Source: Cladobotryum mycophilum (Eukaryota > Ascomycota > Sordariomycetes > Hypocreales > Hypocreaceae). From it: DNA of 64,000 nt. Below, one piece after another: positions 48,242-58,836 of this stretch; position 1 is the first letter of the stretch, and every line of letters begins with the position of its first letter. The position numbers were made by a program, and so were the translations under genes. The notes below the pieces were generated by a model that was not told the DNA's origin, ran no database searches, and saw only the letters and a program-made list of their open reading frames with translations. The stretch spans positions 3,038,001 through 3,102,000 of the forward strand of contig JAVFKD010000002.1 of assembly GCA_036429605.1 (NCBI GenBank), in the 5' to 3' direction.

Positions 48242-48925
48242 CAGGTGCTTCCATGTTCATTCATATCCCCTTCCCTCCCCTTGTATTAGCAAATATGAGG
48301 ATGGAAGTGAGGTTCTAAGCCGAACATCTAGGTTATGAATCCTGATGTACCTTATCCTTTCAGCATGTTACAAATTGCATACTGTGGTGTTAGGATGAAT
48401 GGGGGGTAAACTTGGACTATAATATTACGCTTCTATTATATTACTTATGAAGTAAACGTTGTTGTGTAAGTTTTAGAAATTATCATCAGACTGAGCAGTT
48501 GAGTGAACTTGGATAAGTCTCTTGAAGTAAAATAATAGCAATGTTAAGATGCGGACGTGTTGTTAGACTGATAGAATATTCAAGGTCAGTAGCTATCAAC
48601 AAAAAAACATGTAGTTATTTTATAATCAAGCTCCTTTAATAAAATATTCTCTTTATTTATCATGTAAATTCTCATTATTGGCTATAATCCTTTAAATCAT
48701 ATTCATATGCTTAACCTACAAGGTCAGCAGCTGGAAGCTCATAACCCAAAAGCTTGCCCCACCCCCGCATCTTATCGCTCACCTAGGTGAACAGCTTAAC
48801 TTTTTGATTCTTCAAAAACTTTCAGACTTTACGACGAAAAAAAGCTGCCAGAATTGAATTACCAACCACGAATTCATTCCAATAACTGCGTAACTCTTTG
48901 ATTTATTCATGGGAGCGCGGTGACA
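48242..48925. other. AT-rich intergenic region
   Basis: Between ate1 and rrp42. The stretch 48415-48720 is visibly AT-rich compared with its surroundings. A 14-base near-repeat occurs at 48581-48594 and 48719-48732 (CAAGGTCAGTAGCT versus CAAGGTCAGCAGCT). No gene. Confidence 0.6.
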
Positions 48926-50016
48926 ATGGCGACTCATCAGACACTCCTTTCGCCTGCAGAACTTGCATATCTTCACAGCACGCTCTCTTTGAGTCCTCCC
49001 ATTCGACCCGATGGACGGACACCGACGCAGTTTCGTCCCTTGACCGCGGAGACGGGTATTTTGCCGGGAACGAATGGAAGTGCTCGCGTGTGCCTGTCCG
49101 ATGGCACGGAGGCCATTGTTGGCGTCAAGGCAGAGATTGAGAAGACGGTAGAAAACCTGCTGGCCCCGGAGGGCTACCAAGAGTACGTCAAGAGCGCGAG
49201 CGGCGCGGGCGGCGGCGATGGCGAAGCGGACAAGAGGAAAGCTAGGGGCGATTGGTTGGAGATGACGGTGGAGATCCCAGGCATGCGGGATGATGATGCC
49301 GGAACGGTGTTTCTAGCGGAGATGCTGAGGGAGGCATTGCTCGCGGATGGGGAGTTTGCGAAGAAGTTGTGGATCAACAGACGGTTTCACTGGAGGCTAT
49401 ATCTCGACGTAAGTTCTGGAAGGGGTTTTCACCTGGGGAGTGTTGAATTGGCATACGAATGACTTTTTCTTTTTTACAGATCCTTCTAATATCACCGCCG
49501 CTGTCGTACCCTCTACCACTACTGTCGCTTACCACACATCTTGCCTTACTGGCTACGAGATTACCCAAGCTAAAATCCGAAGGAGACGAGGACCCGATGT
49601 TTGACGATGACTGGGAGGCGTCGCAATTTCTATACCCGAGGGAAGGCGCCGTGGCTGGCTCAAGACCTCCCATTACTCTGCTTGTCGTCGCGGTAGGGGA
49701 CAGCATCATCTTCGACCCGTCCAAGGAGGAGCTCGCCGTGGCGGACACGGCATTGGCAGTATCCGTGTCGGAAGTGAGGAAGCAAAAGGACGGCGAGGGT
49801 ATGGAGGTGGACTCGGGCAGAGAGCTACGACTCGTTTCTATGCGGACGATTGATCCTCCATCAAGACTTACGCCGCCCGGTGTGCCGAGCACAGCAAATC
49901 TAGCTGCCAGTGGCACGACGACGGACACTTTACAGCAAAAGCAGCAAAAGTCAGAGGAGCAGCCGCAAGAAGGCGTGTGGAAAGCCCCCTCGGAGGGACC
50001 AAGTTTGGAGTACTAG
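48926..50016 (+). CDS. rrp42: Exosome complex subunit Rrp42 (RNase PH fold)
   Basis: Two exons, 48926-49408 and 49480-50016 (71 bp intron, GTAAGT to TTTTTTACAG), encode 339 residues. The N-terminal half has the RNase PH-type layout: SPAELAYLHSTLSLSPPIRP, DGRTPTQFRPLTAETGILPG, NGSARVCLSDGTEAIVGVKA. The region across the intron (NRRFHWRLYLDILLISPPLS, then YPLPLLSLTTHLALLATRLP) is typical of the Rrp42/EXOSC7 subgroup. Family knowledge: Rrp42 is a catalytically inactive subunit of the six-member RNase PH ring in the nuclear and cytoplasmic RNA exosome. The Gln/Glu-rich C terminus is probably flexible. ATG 48926 is chosen because it starts the conserved region and has no upstream in-frame ATG. Confidence 0.9.
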
Positions 50017-50238
50017 ATAGCATCATACAAGCCGTGTTGGAAAAGGGGGTGTCGCGGATGAAGTCTTGGATGGACTGGATGGGGTAGACTTGGCATAATA
50101 ACCCAAAAAACCTCCATGTGTACAGATCTGTACTTTGTTTCTTTTATTTGATGTGGACATACAAGGTGCTGGGAGTCCTATAATTACATAGAAGACCATG
50201 CGGGGGAGCTCTGCAACTTGGTACATATATGAATGCTT
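50017..50238. other. Short convergent 3' UTR region
   Basis: The 222 bp between rrp42 (+) and the next minus-strand gene. No further element seen. Confidence 0.5.
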
Positions 50239-51042
50239 TTAGAAGATACCAAACCACTTCTTCTTGGCCGGCTCAGCTGCCTTGTCTCCCTCCGTCTTTG
50301 GGGGCAACTCGTTCCCTAGAGCAGTAGCCTCCAGCTCCTCCACCGACTTTTCCTCGCCCCTGCCAAACACCATAGCGACGGGGTCCTTGGGCTCGATGCC
50401 GTGCATCTTCATAAAGTAGCGACGCTTGGCGACATCATCGAGGTGCTGGGTGCGGTGTTCCTTTGCCTTGACGGCCTTGTCCTTTTCGTGCATGAGGATG
50501 ACGTTCTTCCATGCCGAGAAGAAGTAGGCAGGGTTGTTCCACAGGTCGGAGATGGGAGGGGCGAGGTCTTTGAACGGGGAGTTGTAGGCGTAGTTCATGA
50601 AGAAGGTATAAATGCCCATGGCGAAGAGTGTTCCCTGCAGGAGAAATAAGTTTAGTAAACTAGACTGGGGGAGGGGTAAGTCTTTTTTTGAGACATGGAT
50701 ATTTGAGTCATACCATTGTGATGAAGGTGTGCAGCAAACGGCTATTCCAGAACCAATGTGACCAACTCCCCTCCGGCGCCATGAGGCCGGGGTAATGCTG
50801 CTTGTTCTGTGCATCAATCTCATCCGCCGAGAGTTGGGGCCCGTAATGCTTGGGCGTGGTATTCCGTTTCAGGCGGGATCCGTGAGATGGGGGTTGAACT
50901 TGGCGGGCTTCTCCAGCACGATGGGCTTGTCCGTGGAGGCGAATCGGATATAGATGTTTTGCGAGAGGGGAATTCGGATACCCCGCCAGAGGGGCCCCTG
51001 CAGTGGGAGTAGGAATCGTGGGATGATGGCTTTGGATGCCAT
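50239..51042 (-). CDS. Predicted mitochondrial single-pass membrane protein, one frame break
   Basis: Exon 51042-50714 and exon 50634-50239 flank a 79 bp intron (GTATGA donor, TGCAG acceptor). The first exon changes frame near 50871-50878: HLTDPA continues as LKRNTTPKHYGPQLSADEID if one base is restored in the CCCGCC stretch, giving 241 residues. The N terminus (MASKAIIPRFLLPLQGPLWR, then RIPLSQNIYIRFAST) is a good mitochondrial presequence. One transmembrane helix lies around 107-128 (FITMGTLFAMGIYTFFMNYA). The C-terminal half is charged with a Lys/Glu helix and ends KKKWFGIF. I do not recognise a characterised family; an inner-membrane or ribosome-associated role is only a guess. It is divergent from cytochrome c, which fits a shared mitochondrial promoter. 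Confidence 0.75.
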
Positions 51043-51714
51043 TTTGGTGTGATTCTTTTTTAGATTGGATAATGGGGCATGCCTATGTTCCAATATCAAA
51101 AAAGTGAGGTTGTACTCACATTCCTCACCACCAAGTAAAACATCGTCAAGAGAGAGAGAAAAATGGATCCAGAAACGGATTAGTGCACCTTTAACCGAGC
51201 TTCCCCGGACAGGGTACCTAAAACAAGGGTAGGGTAGGTACTAGGTACCTGGGCATGGAGTGACTTGACACCCTCCCCTCCCTCCGAAGGAGAGAACGTT
51301 CCGAAAATTGATTCCATTGGATCAAGATAATTTTTTTCTTCCGTTGCGCGTTGGCAAGAATGGCCCGACTTATTCCGGACTTGCCGTGATTGCGGTCAAT
51401 CGGGGTCGCACCACTGTGTAATTGAGCACTCCTGATTGGTTCATTCTAGCCACACACATGTGGCTAAGGCGCAACCGGTTTTCTTGCCTTACATCTATGT
51501 CATAAACAATTTTTTTTATATCCTTTGTGGCACCAAGATCGAAATCTTTTTCCCTCCCTCCCATTTTCCTTTTCTCCTACAAAACAAAAAACAAAAAGTC
51601 TTTCTCTTTTCTCTAAAAGATACCCGGTTTGGTCTCTTTGGATCTTAATATACCCCCATCTCATAACGACCTTTTTACGCCTTTTTTCTTTTCTTTTAAT
51701 ACCCAACACTCAAA
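51043..51714. promoter_or_regulatory. Divergent promoter of cytochrome c and a mitochondrial protein gene, with CCAAT boxes
   Basis: The 672 bp contain two ATTGG words (CCAAT on the minus strand) at 51316-51320 and 51435-51439. A long T/C-rich initiator tract (about 51540-51705) runs up to the cytochrome c ATG. CCAAT is the binding core of the Hap/CBC complex, a known activator of respiratory genes in fungi; binding here is inferred. Confidence 0.5.
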
Positions 51715-52480
51715 ATGCCTAAGAAGGAGGAAGCCACCGGTAAGTTGCTCACGACACAAAGTAGAGAGAGAGATGCAGAGACATGGCGGGGGTTGAAAAA
51801 GGGGGGCCATTGTGCGGGCGCAAGGCATTTGACGATTTCACGATGAGATGTTCTGGATTTATCGAAGAGAGTTGCGAGGTTTTTTGCGATTCGATACGAA
51901 TGGCTCCGTCTGCTGCAGCCCGTTTGTGCGCCATTTTACCACCAGCCTTGCCTCTCGGATCCATACATCCCACCAAAAGGATCGTCATTGACTTCGCAAA
52001 CGCTTCGATGGATCTCTAAACCAACCACAGCACATGATGATGATCTCTCTTCAGCACTGAGCATTCAATTCTAACTTGCCATCTTTTCCAGTCAACATCG
52101 CCTCTGGTGATGTCAAGAAGGGACAGAAGCTCTTCGAGCAGCGCTGCAAGCAGTGCCACACCGTCGAGAGCGGCGGCGCCCACGGCACTGGTCCCAACCT
52201 GCACGGTCTTTTCGGCCGTACCACCGGCTCTGCTCCCGGCTACGCCTACTCCGACGGCAACAAGAAGGCCGGTGTCACCTGGAGCGACGAGACCCTCTTC
52301 ACCTACCTTGAGAACCCCAAGAAGTTCATCCCCGGCACCAAGATGGCCTACGGTGGCATGAAGAAGGCCGAGGACCGAAACAACCTCCTTGCGTATGTTG
52401 ATCCTCTACCATTCTATCCATGCAATGAACTTGGGCTAACGTGTGCGCAAAACAGCTACCTCAAGAAGTCTACCGCTTAA
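51715..52480 (+). CDS. cyc1: Cytochrome c
   Basis: Three exons, 51715-51739 (25 nt), 52092-52392 and 52456-52480 (25 nt), encode 116 residues. The first intron is 352 bp, unusually long for this window; the second is 63 bp. The c-type haem motif CKQCH is at 27-31. The axial Met is M93 in GTKMAY. The conserved GPNLHGLFGR, GYAYSDGNK and the C-terminal helix ending AYLKKSTA complete the fold. Family knowledge: a soluble electron carrier of the intermembrane space between complexes III and IV, matured by haem lyase. Codon use is strongly biased to C-ending codons in the main exon, typical of high expression. The assignment is certain. Confidence 0.98.
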
Positions 52481-53116
52481 ATGCGACCACTGATGTAATG
52501 ATACGATTAAATAGACGGGGTGCGACGATTGTACTATAGACCACTTAGAATAGTCGAGGCACCGGCGTTGTGCTTGTACTATAATTCCAACTCCGCTACG
52601 CGATTGGATCTGGTATCCAAATGACCCAAGTTGAACTGTGCTTTGTTTATACATCTTGACGGCCAAACTGCTATTTGTGAAGGTTTTGCATTCGGCCTTT
52701 CCAATGGGCATATATATGAGGTGGGAGAACTTGGCTCACGTGTTATTGGATTTTTTTTGTCAAGACTTCAATGGAGATGTCTCTGCTTTGAATAGGATTG
52801 GCAAGCCAAGAGCATGCATCAGTCTTGTCAATCAGCTGACCAGTAAGACTGATGAGTAGCCTCGAAATCAGGAAACTGCATATGAGTTTGAAAGGTTCCA
52901 GTTTCCGCCGCAGAGGCTTGTTTTCTTCTTCTTCTTTATCATGTTCGGCATTGATACATTTGCAATGTATTGCTCTTTATAAATCATATAAACAGCTACG
53001 GCTTGGATTACTTTGGTCGAACACGTCTCAACCAGTCGCCGCGTCAAAAGGTCATAGCAGCAAGAATTTATTCTTGTCCATGTCTTGAATATATAGTCAT
53101 TAACCTATTTTTTTAT
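52481..53116. other. Convergent intergenic region
   Basis: 3' UTRs of cytochrome c (+) and rix7 (-). No gene or repeat of note. Confidence 0.5.
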
Positions 53117-55404
53117 CTACTCTGATTTACCCAGCTTCCTGTCCAACTTCCTATAAGACTCCGGATTCATAACACTAGACCTTGTGTTCGCCAGCGCATC
53201 CTCCCAGTCCTCGTCTCCAATCTCCCTAAGCGTCTTCTTCCCCTGCATAAACTTCTTGAGCGCAGACTCGGCGGCCTTGATGTGCAGACCGCCCAGATCC
53301 GCGCCGCTGAAGTCTTTGCACCGGTCGTCGAGGGCTATGGCGGGCAGCTTGGCGAGCTCTGCCTCGGTGGCGTTGGCGTGGGCCGTCTTGTAGATTGCGC
53401 GGAGGATGTCCACGCGCTCGTCGGGGGTGGGGAGGTCGACGAAGAGGCGGACGCTGAGACGGCCGGGTCGGAGCATGGCTGCGTCAATCATGTCTGGGCG
53501 GTTTGTGGTGCCGATGACGTATATGCCTGACCTGTCCTGCGCGCCGTCCAGCTCGGTAAGAAGGGCGTTGACGACACGAACACCGGCGTCTGTGGAGGCG
53601 TTGTCTCGTCGGGGTACGAGGGAGTCGATTTCGTCAAAGAAGAGGATACAGGGGGTTGAAGAGCGGGCTCGCTGGAAGAGTTCCCGGACGGCTCGCTCAG
53701 ACTCGCCGACGTACTTATTTAGCAGCTCTGGGCCGTTGATGAGAATAAAACTGGCTTGCGCTTCGTTGGCTACGGCCTGGGCGACCAACGTCTTGCCACA
53801 TCCAGGGGGTCCCCAGAGGAGAGCGCCGGCCGGCCGTCTCAGACCGAATTCCTGGTAGAGTTCGGGGTTCTTGATGGGTCCGATGATGGACATTTCTAGC
53901 TGCTCGCGCACCTTTTCCAGGGCACCGACTTGCTCCCATGTGACGTTTGGTATGACAGTGAAGCCTTCTCTCCTGAGCGATGGGGTGAATCCCTTGGCGG
54001 CCAGTTTGAAGTCTTCTAGCGTTACCGCTTCTATTGGCAAGCTTGCGAAAGAAGGCTGCTTGAGATCCAAGGCAATCTCGGATATGTCCATCTCGTCTTT
54101 CCCAGGAGCCCGTGTTAGCAGCTCCAACTGCCGTCCGTCTGGATCTTCTGTGTTGAAAATGCGCTCCTGAGCAGCCTGTTCTGCCAATGTGCTGACAATG
54201 ACGATATCCGCACCGACAAATCCGTGTGTCATCTTTGCTACCTCCGCTAGATCCAGATTTTCAGATAATAGCTTGTCTCGTGTAACCACTTTTAGGATTT
54301 CGTGTCGTGCCTGGAGGTCCGGTATCCTCATTTGTATCGCCCGCTCAAAAAGCCCTGCTTCAAGCGCTACCGGGTCGACATCTGTGATCCTTGAGGTTGT
54401 AGCCATGGCTAGTACATATCTATCCTTTGGCTGGTCCTGCTGAAGGCGCTGCATTTGTCGCATGAACTGGTTTAATATCCGGCGACTCTGCTCGTTGTGA
54501 CTTGAACCCCCCGACTTTCCCATGTACCAGTCTATATCCTCAATGAAGATTATGCTCGGGGCCAGCCCCATGGCCGCATCTACAGCCTCGGTCAAGCTCT
54601 TCTCCACTCGCTCCGGGTCCTCGAGACAGCCATTGAGCGTCACCAGCGGCACATCAAGGTTCGCTGCCAGAGTTCGGACCAAGGACCTTTTCCCAATTCC
54701 AGGCGGCCCAAACAGAAGAATTCCGGGAACACGGCGCCATCCATTCCCCTCGTAGAGTTCCGGGCACTTTAGCAGGTACCGAGTCTGTCGGAGAAGCTGG
54801 CGGTGAACGTCACCAACACCACCCAATGGAATCGGCTCCTCTAGCTGCTCAACCTTGAAGCGATTCGACTTGGACGACTTCTTCTGTGTTGTTTTATCCT
54901 GTTTTTCGGGGCGTGGGGTGTCCCGCGGTGTGTCCTTTGCGCCGTCACCATTAACAGTCGCCTCAGCACCTGTCTCATGCCCGCTAACAGCACCGTCTTT
55001 TTCATCATTATCAGCTTGAATCCGACGCTTCTTTGCGGCCGGTTGATCATTGGCGCTCTGCAACGTTGATTCTGTACCCCAAAGCTTTGTCATTTGGCGA
55101 TTGAGCAAGAAGCGATCATCATCCGGTTTGGGGGCTCGGCCTCCTCAATAGCCGCCTCTGAATCTTCCGAATCGGCCATTTCTTCCTTGCGAAACTGTAG
55201 TACTCGATCTATCGAATCTTCAAGAGGTCGCTTCTTTTGCCTGCTCAGGCTCGAGTTTGATCGCTTGATGGCATCGTAGGCCGCTGTGACAGTCTTGAAC
55301 GGCTTTCCGTCGTTGCCATCCTCCAATTTTTTTATTATCTGATAGACATCTCGGTCGATTCCCTGGCGGAGGTTAAGCCGGGGCCTGTGAAAGCTTGGTG
55401 CCAT
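53117..55404 (-). CDS. rix7: Rix7/NVL-type AAA-ATPase of 60S ribosome biogenesis, one frame break
   Basis: Coding runs from ATG 55404 to the stop at 53117 with no intron. The frame changes once at the G5 run 55130-55134 (C5 on the transcript). Adding one C joins IEEAEPPK to PDDDRFLLNRQMTKLWGTES and gives 762 residues. The N-terminal domain (about 1-95: RQGIDRDVYQIIKKLED, TAAYDAIKRSNSSL) matches the NVL/Rix7 nucleolar module, followed by a Lys-rich nuclear-type linker. Two AAA domains follow. D1 has Walker A GPPGIGKRS and Walker B IIFIEDID; D2 has GPPGCGKT, ILFFDEID, GTTNRPDMID and arginine fingers. Family knowledge: Rix7 removes Nsa1 from pre-60S particles in the nucleolus. D1's ATMATTSRITDVD-like sensor differs from D2, as usual. 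It is divergent from vps20 across about 376 bp. Confidence 0.93.
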
Positions 55405-55780
55405 GTTGCCCGCCTACGGCGCGGTTGTCGACGATTCGTTACAGCTGCTAGATGAAAGTTTTCGATGTCCCAAGTAAAAAAATAAAAAATAAGATAAGAG
55501 GTGACATTATAAGAGCTTATCTTTCTTATCATACAGATTAGTACTTGTTTAGGAATAGTGCTTCGTCCGCATATGAACCCCGCGACCGGCGCCGTCTTAT
55601 CGATAATGTGAGACACCGAGACCCTGCACATGCTCATGACGACGAGGTTGGTCACCCTCCCATCCTCGTCCGTGACAACTCTCACTTGTACTAATAGTCA
55701 CTCAGGACGTGACCGGTACAGAATCGCAACAGAACATAGAACGAGACCGCGGCTGGATCCGTGGCAGAAACAACTTCACA
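55405..55780. promoter_or_regulatory. Divergent promoter of rix7 and vps20
   Basis: The 376 bp between the start codons of rix7 (-) and vps20 (+) must carry both promoters. AT-rich in the part near rix7 (55475-55510). No individual site is claimed. Confidence 0.45.
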
Positions 55781-56520
55781 ATGGGTGCCAAACAGAGCAA
55801 AGTCACTGCCCAGGACAAGTAAGTCGCAATCGCCCTCCTGTGGCGTCCCCCTCCCACCGCATTCATGTGTCCCCTGACACTCCAGACAGGGCAATCCTGG
55901 ACATGAAGATCCAGCGAGATAGATTACACCAGTATCAGCGTCGCATCACTGTCCTCACAGATAAGGAGACCGAAATAGCGCGACAAATGCTCGCCAAGGG
56001 CGACAAGAAGCGTGCGCTCCTGGCGCTACGGCGGAAGAAGTACCAGGAGTCGCTGCTGGCTAAGACGGACGCGCAGCTAGAGCAGCTCGAGAAGCTCACG
56101 GCGAGCGTCGAGTTTGCGCAGATACAAAAGGACGTGGTGTTTGGACTGCAGCAGGGCACCAAGGTGCTCTCCGAGATACACGCCGAAATGGGGGGATCGA
56201 GCACGTGGAGAAGTTGATGGGGGAGACGGCGGATGCGATAGCGTATCAAAAGGTAAGGCGCATTTTATTCGCCTCGGGTTTGAAAATTAGATGTTCAATA
56301 TTAACTTTTGCCCCTCTAGGAAGTTAGCGAGATGCTCGGCAGTCGCATCACGGCGCAAGACGAGGAAGAAGTGGAAGACGAGCTCGCCGCGTTGGAGGCC
56401 GAAATGTCTGGAGAACCCCGGAAACTACCCACGGTCCCCAATGCGCAACTCCCAGTTTCAGAACGACCATCAGAGCAGGAGGAGGGCCAGCCAGAGAGAC
56501 AGGCCATGCTGGCGGCCTAA
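55781..56520 (+). CDS. vps20: Vps20/CHMP6, ESCRT-III nucleator, one frame break
   Basis: Three exons, 55781-55818, 55890-56252 and 56320-56520 (introns 71 and 67 bp). The protein starts MGAKQSKVTAQDKAILDMKI; Gly2 with Ser/Lys nearby is an N-myristoylation signal, characteristic of Vps20. The Snf7 core follows (QRDRLHQYQRRITVLTDKET, KGDKKRALLALRRKKYQESL, EFAQIQKDVVFGLQQGTKVL). In exon 2 the frame breaks at the G6 run 56190-56195: AEMGG must continue IEHVEKLMGETADAIAYQKE, which needs one more G; otherwise it stops at 56217. Restored length is about 200 residues. The acidic C-terminal helix (DEEEVEDELAALEAEM) is the autoinhibitory region. Family knowledge: Vps20 links ESCRT-II to Snf7 polymerisation on endosomes during multivesicular-body sorting. 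Confidence 0.93.
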
Positions 56521-56728
56521 TTTTCAATCTATAATATGCATCTCGGAATGTTATCATGGGGGCATTGAGAGATTAGAAGCATTGTGTGTTTTGTACATAG
56601 ACGGCAGCAACACCACAGCGAGCACCAGGAAGGCGTTTTTACATGTATTATTCTAGTTTTTGGGTGGTATACAGCATATTGGGATCCTTTTAGCCTTGAG
56701 TTTTTTTGGTTTGTTTTTGTTTTTGTTT

Positions 56729-57762
56729 CTACTTTTCGTCTCCGTACTTGGATAATAGCCTTTTCATGATGGACATGGCTCCTCCGCGATAACCACTCTC
56801 GAAGATGGCGTAGTGGTTCAGGTGATGATATCTAATGAGCGTCAGTTCATTCCCATGTTTTTCACATGAAACGTCTAATGCACTTACAGCTCATACAGCA
56901 AGATACGGTCATCCCATTCATCTCGAGGCTCCGCCTTTGGCACCAGCTTCTCATACTCTTTCCAGAACGTCGCATCAAACCCGCCAAACATCTTCATGAT
57001 GCCAAATTCATACTCTGAGTGGCCGTAGACGCACGACGGATCAAAGACGACTTCTTCGCGGCCTCCCTTGCCGGCTATTCGGCCCCTCGAGTGATTGCCG
57101 CTCCATAGGTCTCCGTGTACGACGACAGGCATGATGTCGATCCTATCGTCTCCGATTAGCCGCGGAACCACTTTGCTTGCTACTTCCTCCACCCCGTCGA
57201 CAAGGTCCTTGTCCGAGCCGTGGTTCTTGGTGATTCTTCGAGTAACGGCGCGCAGTCTGTTCTCGGCGTAGAATTCCGCCCAGGATGATGTCCAAGAATT
57301 ATCCTGCTCCGTGTCGCCGCAGCACGTCGTGACCGGGAATCCGAACATGGGTCTAGTAGACCCCTCTAGCACCGGGGCAGGCGTCGTATGAAGCTTGGCT
57401 AGCTTTGCTGCAAACGACACGCCTGAGCCGCCCGGGCCAGAGAATCCGAGGTCCAGAAAGTCCGTGGCGAGGAAGTACTTGCCGCCGTCCTGCGCCGCCA
57501 TGGGGCCGTGGGCGTAGGATCTGGGGCAAAAGTCGGGCACTGCACCGTGTATGGCGTTGAGAGAGGCGTGCTCGCCTTGGAACATGGTTTTTGCGGCTTG
57601 TCCGGCGCCGGTCTTGACAAAGTAATTGATGGGTTGGCCGTCTATTGAGGATGAGAGCTTGAAGGTGGAGGAGAAGCCTGAGCCGCCAATGGGGGATATT
57701 TGGGTAGCATCTTGTTCCAGACCGAGGGCATCTAGGATGGCAGAATCTAATGGAGGAGGCAT
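56729..57762 (-). CDS. Fructosamine/ketosamine-3-kinase family protein
   Basis: Two exons, 57762-56888 and 56831-56729 (56 bp intron), encode 325 residues. The fold is that of the aminoglycoside-phosphotransferase-like FN3K family. A nucleotide-loop region is ISPIGGSGFSSTFKLSSS with NYFVKT, followed by a glutamate helix (FQGEHASLNAIHG). The catalytic loop VVHGDLWSGNH lies near 217-226. The metal-binding stretch reads VVFDPSCVYGHSEYEFGIMK, where DP replaces the usual DFG-like Asp. The C terminus is YHHLNHYAIFESGYRGGAMS. Family knowledge: these kinases phosphorylate ketosamines on glycated proteins so that they decompose. The substrate of the fungal branch is not established. It is convergent with vps20. 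Confidence 0.88.
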
Positions 57763-58536
57763 GCCTGTTTCTAATCAAATGTATTATTATGTTTCTTGTT
57801 GAACTTTGCTAATAATAGGTCGCCAAATTGTTCTACTTGAATGTGGTGTGTGACAAGAAGAGGCGACCATGCACAGGTAGACATGTTGGCTGGGTAAAGT
57901 ATATATATGACGTCAGACAGCCCTCAATGTATGATTACATATGCCCATGGTATGAGAACTCGATGATTGAACAAAAGCATTTATGCACAAACTGCAACGT
58001 TCCCTTGCGTTTTGGACCCCCCTCGTCATTTCCCTGCGCTACATGAAAGAAAATAGGCATCAGCCAGATCATCTTGCATACCGCCAAAGCACCAGCACAC
58101 TTCACATCAATATCTGGTCCGTGCAACAAAGAAATGCGTAAAGGGTAAATTCATATCGGTCATTATTCATGAAAAATTAGTTGGTAGTTTACAACAAAAA
58201 AGGAAATGTCCCCGTCTAGTCCCATGTTCTCAAACACTCGAAAATCGTCCTGGTATCAGTAGTTTCTCCCCCTCCGTCCTTCAATAATCATCTCTCTCTC
58301 TAAACTTGATCCGCTAGTTCCACTTTTCCCGTAATGTGGGGCCGCTCCGATGAAGCGGGCGATCCCGTCAAAATCGGTCCAACTCAAAGGAGGAAACAGT
58401 AATTTTTCCTTCGTCCCCAAAACGCCTATACAGGCGGGTATATGTTTGTGCGTATATATGTTAGATCAATCTGAAGGCATCGACACCTTGTCAACAAGAT
58501 GCCATCATGAGATGATGTTGCATTGCGTTGCAGCAT
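57763..58536. other. Intergenic region between tandem minus-strand genes
   Basis: Promoter of the FN3K-like gene and 3' UTR of the small gene at 58537. No element identified. Confidence 0.45.
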
Positions 58537-58836
58537 CTATTGCTTGCTGGTTTGCTCAATGTGGTATGTACTCATGGTAGTGCTCGTGCTGCTGATGGAG
58601 GCATTGTCCGAGTCCTTTCTCAGCAGCATGGTCCTCGAGTCCACTGGTCGCAATGAAGAAGGAGAAGAAGTGGTGGGAGAAGAGGCCGCGATTCTTTGCT
58701 GCTGGGGAATCACGTATCGCTGCACGAATTCCTCGGCCGGCATGTTGAAGCATCGCTCGCAGGGGCAGGTAGTAGCTGCGACAATGGGGGGACGAGGAGT
58801 GCAGTGGCGGGCCCACCAGCTCTGACGTTGAGAAGG
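58537..58836 (-). CDS. Small protein with a CPCERC motif, unknown function
   Basis: A 99-residue single-exon frame starting MPSQRQSWWARHCTPRPPIV. It has a compact Cys group (TTCPCERCFNMPAEEFVQRY) followed by VIPQQQRIAASS and a Ser/Thr-rich tail to the end. The ordered N-terminal half and the disordered tail look like a real fungal small protein rather than a chance frame. The C-x-C-x-x-C arrangement could bind zinc. An upstream 18-codon extension lacks a clear reason to be used. No family was recognised, and no signal peptide is visible. Confidence 0.5.
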   Translation of the reverse strand, partial: PSQRQSWWARHCTPRPPIVAATTCPCERCFNMPAEEFVQRYVIPQQQRIAASSPTTSSPSSLRPVDSRTMLLRKDSDNASISSTSTTMSTYHIEQTSKQ

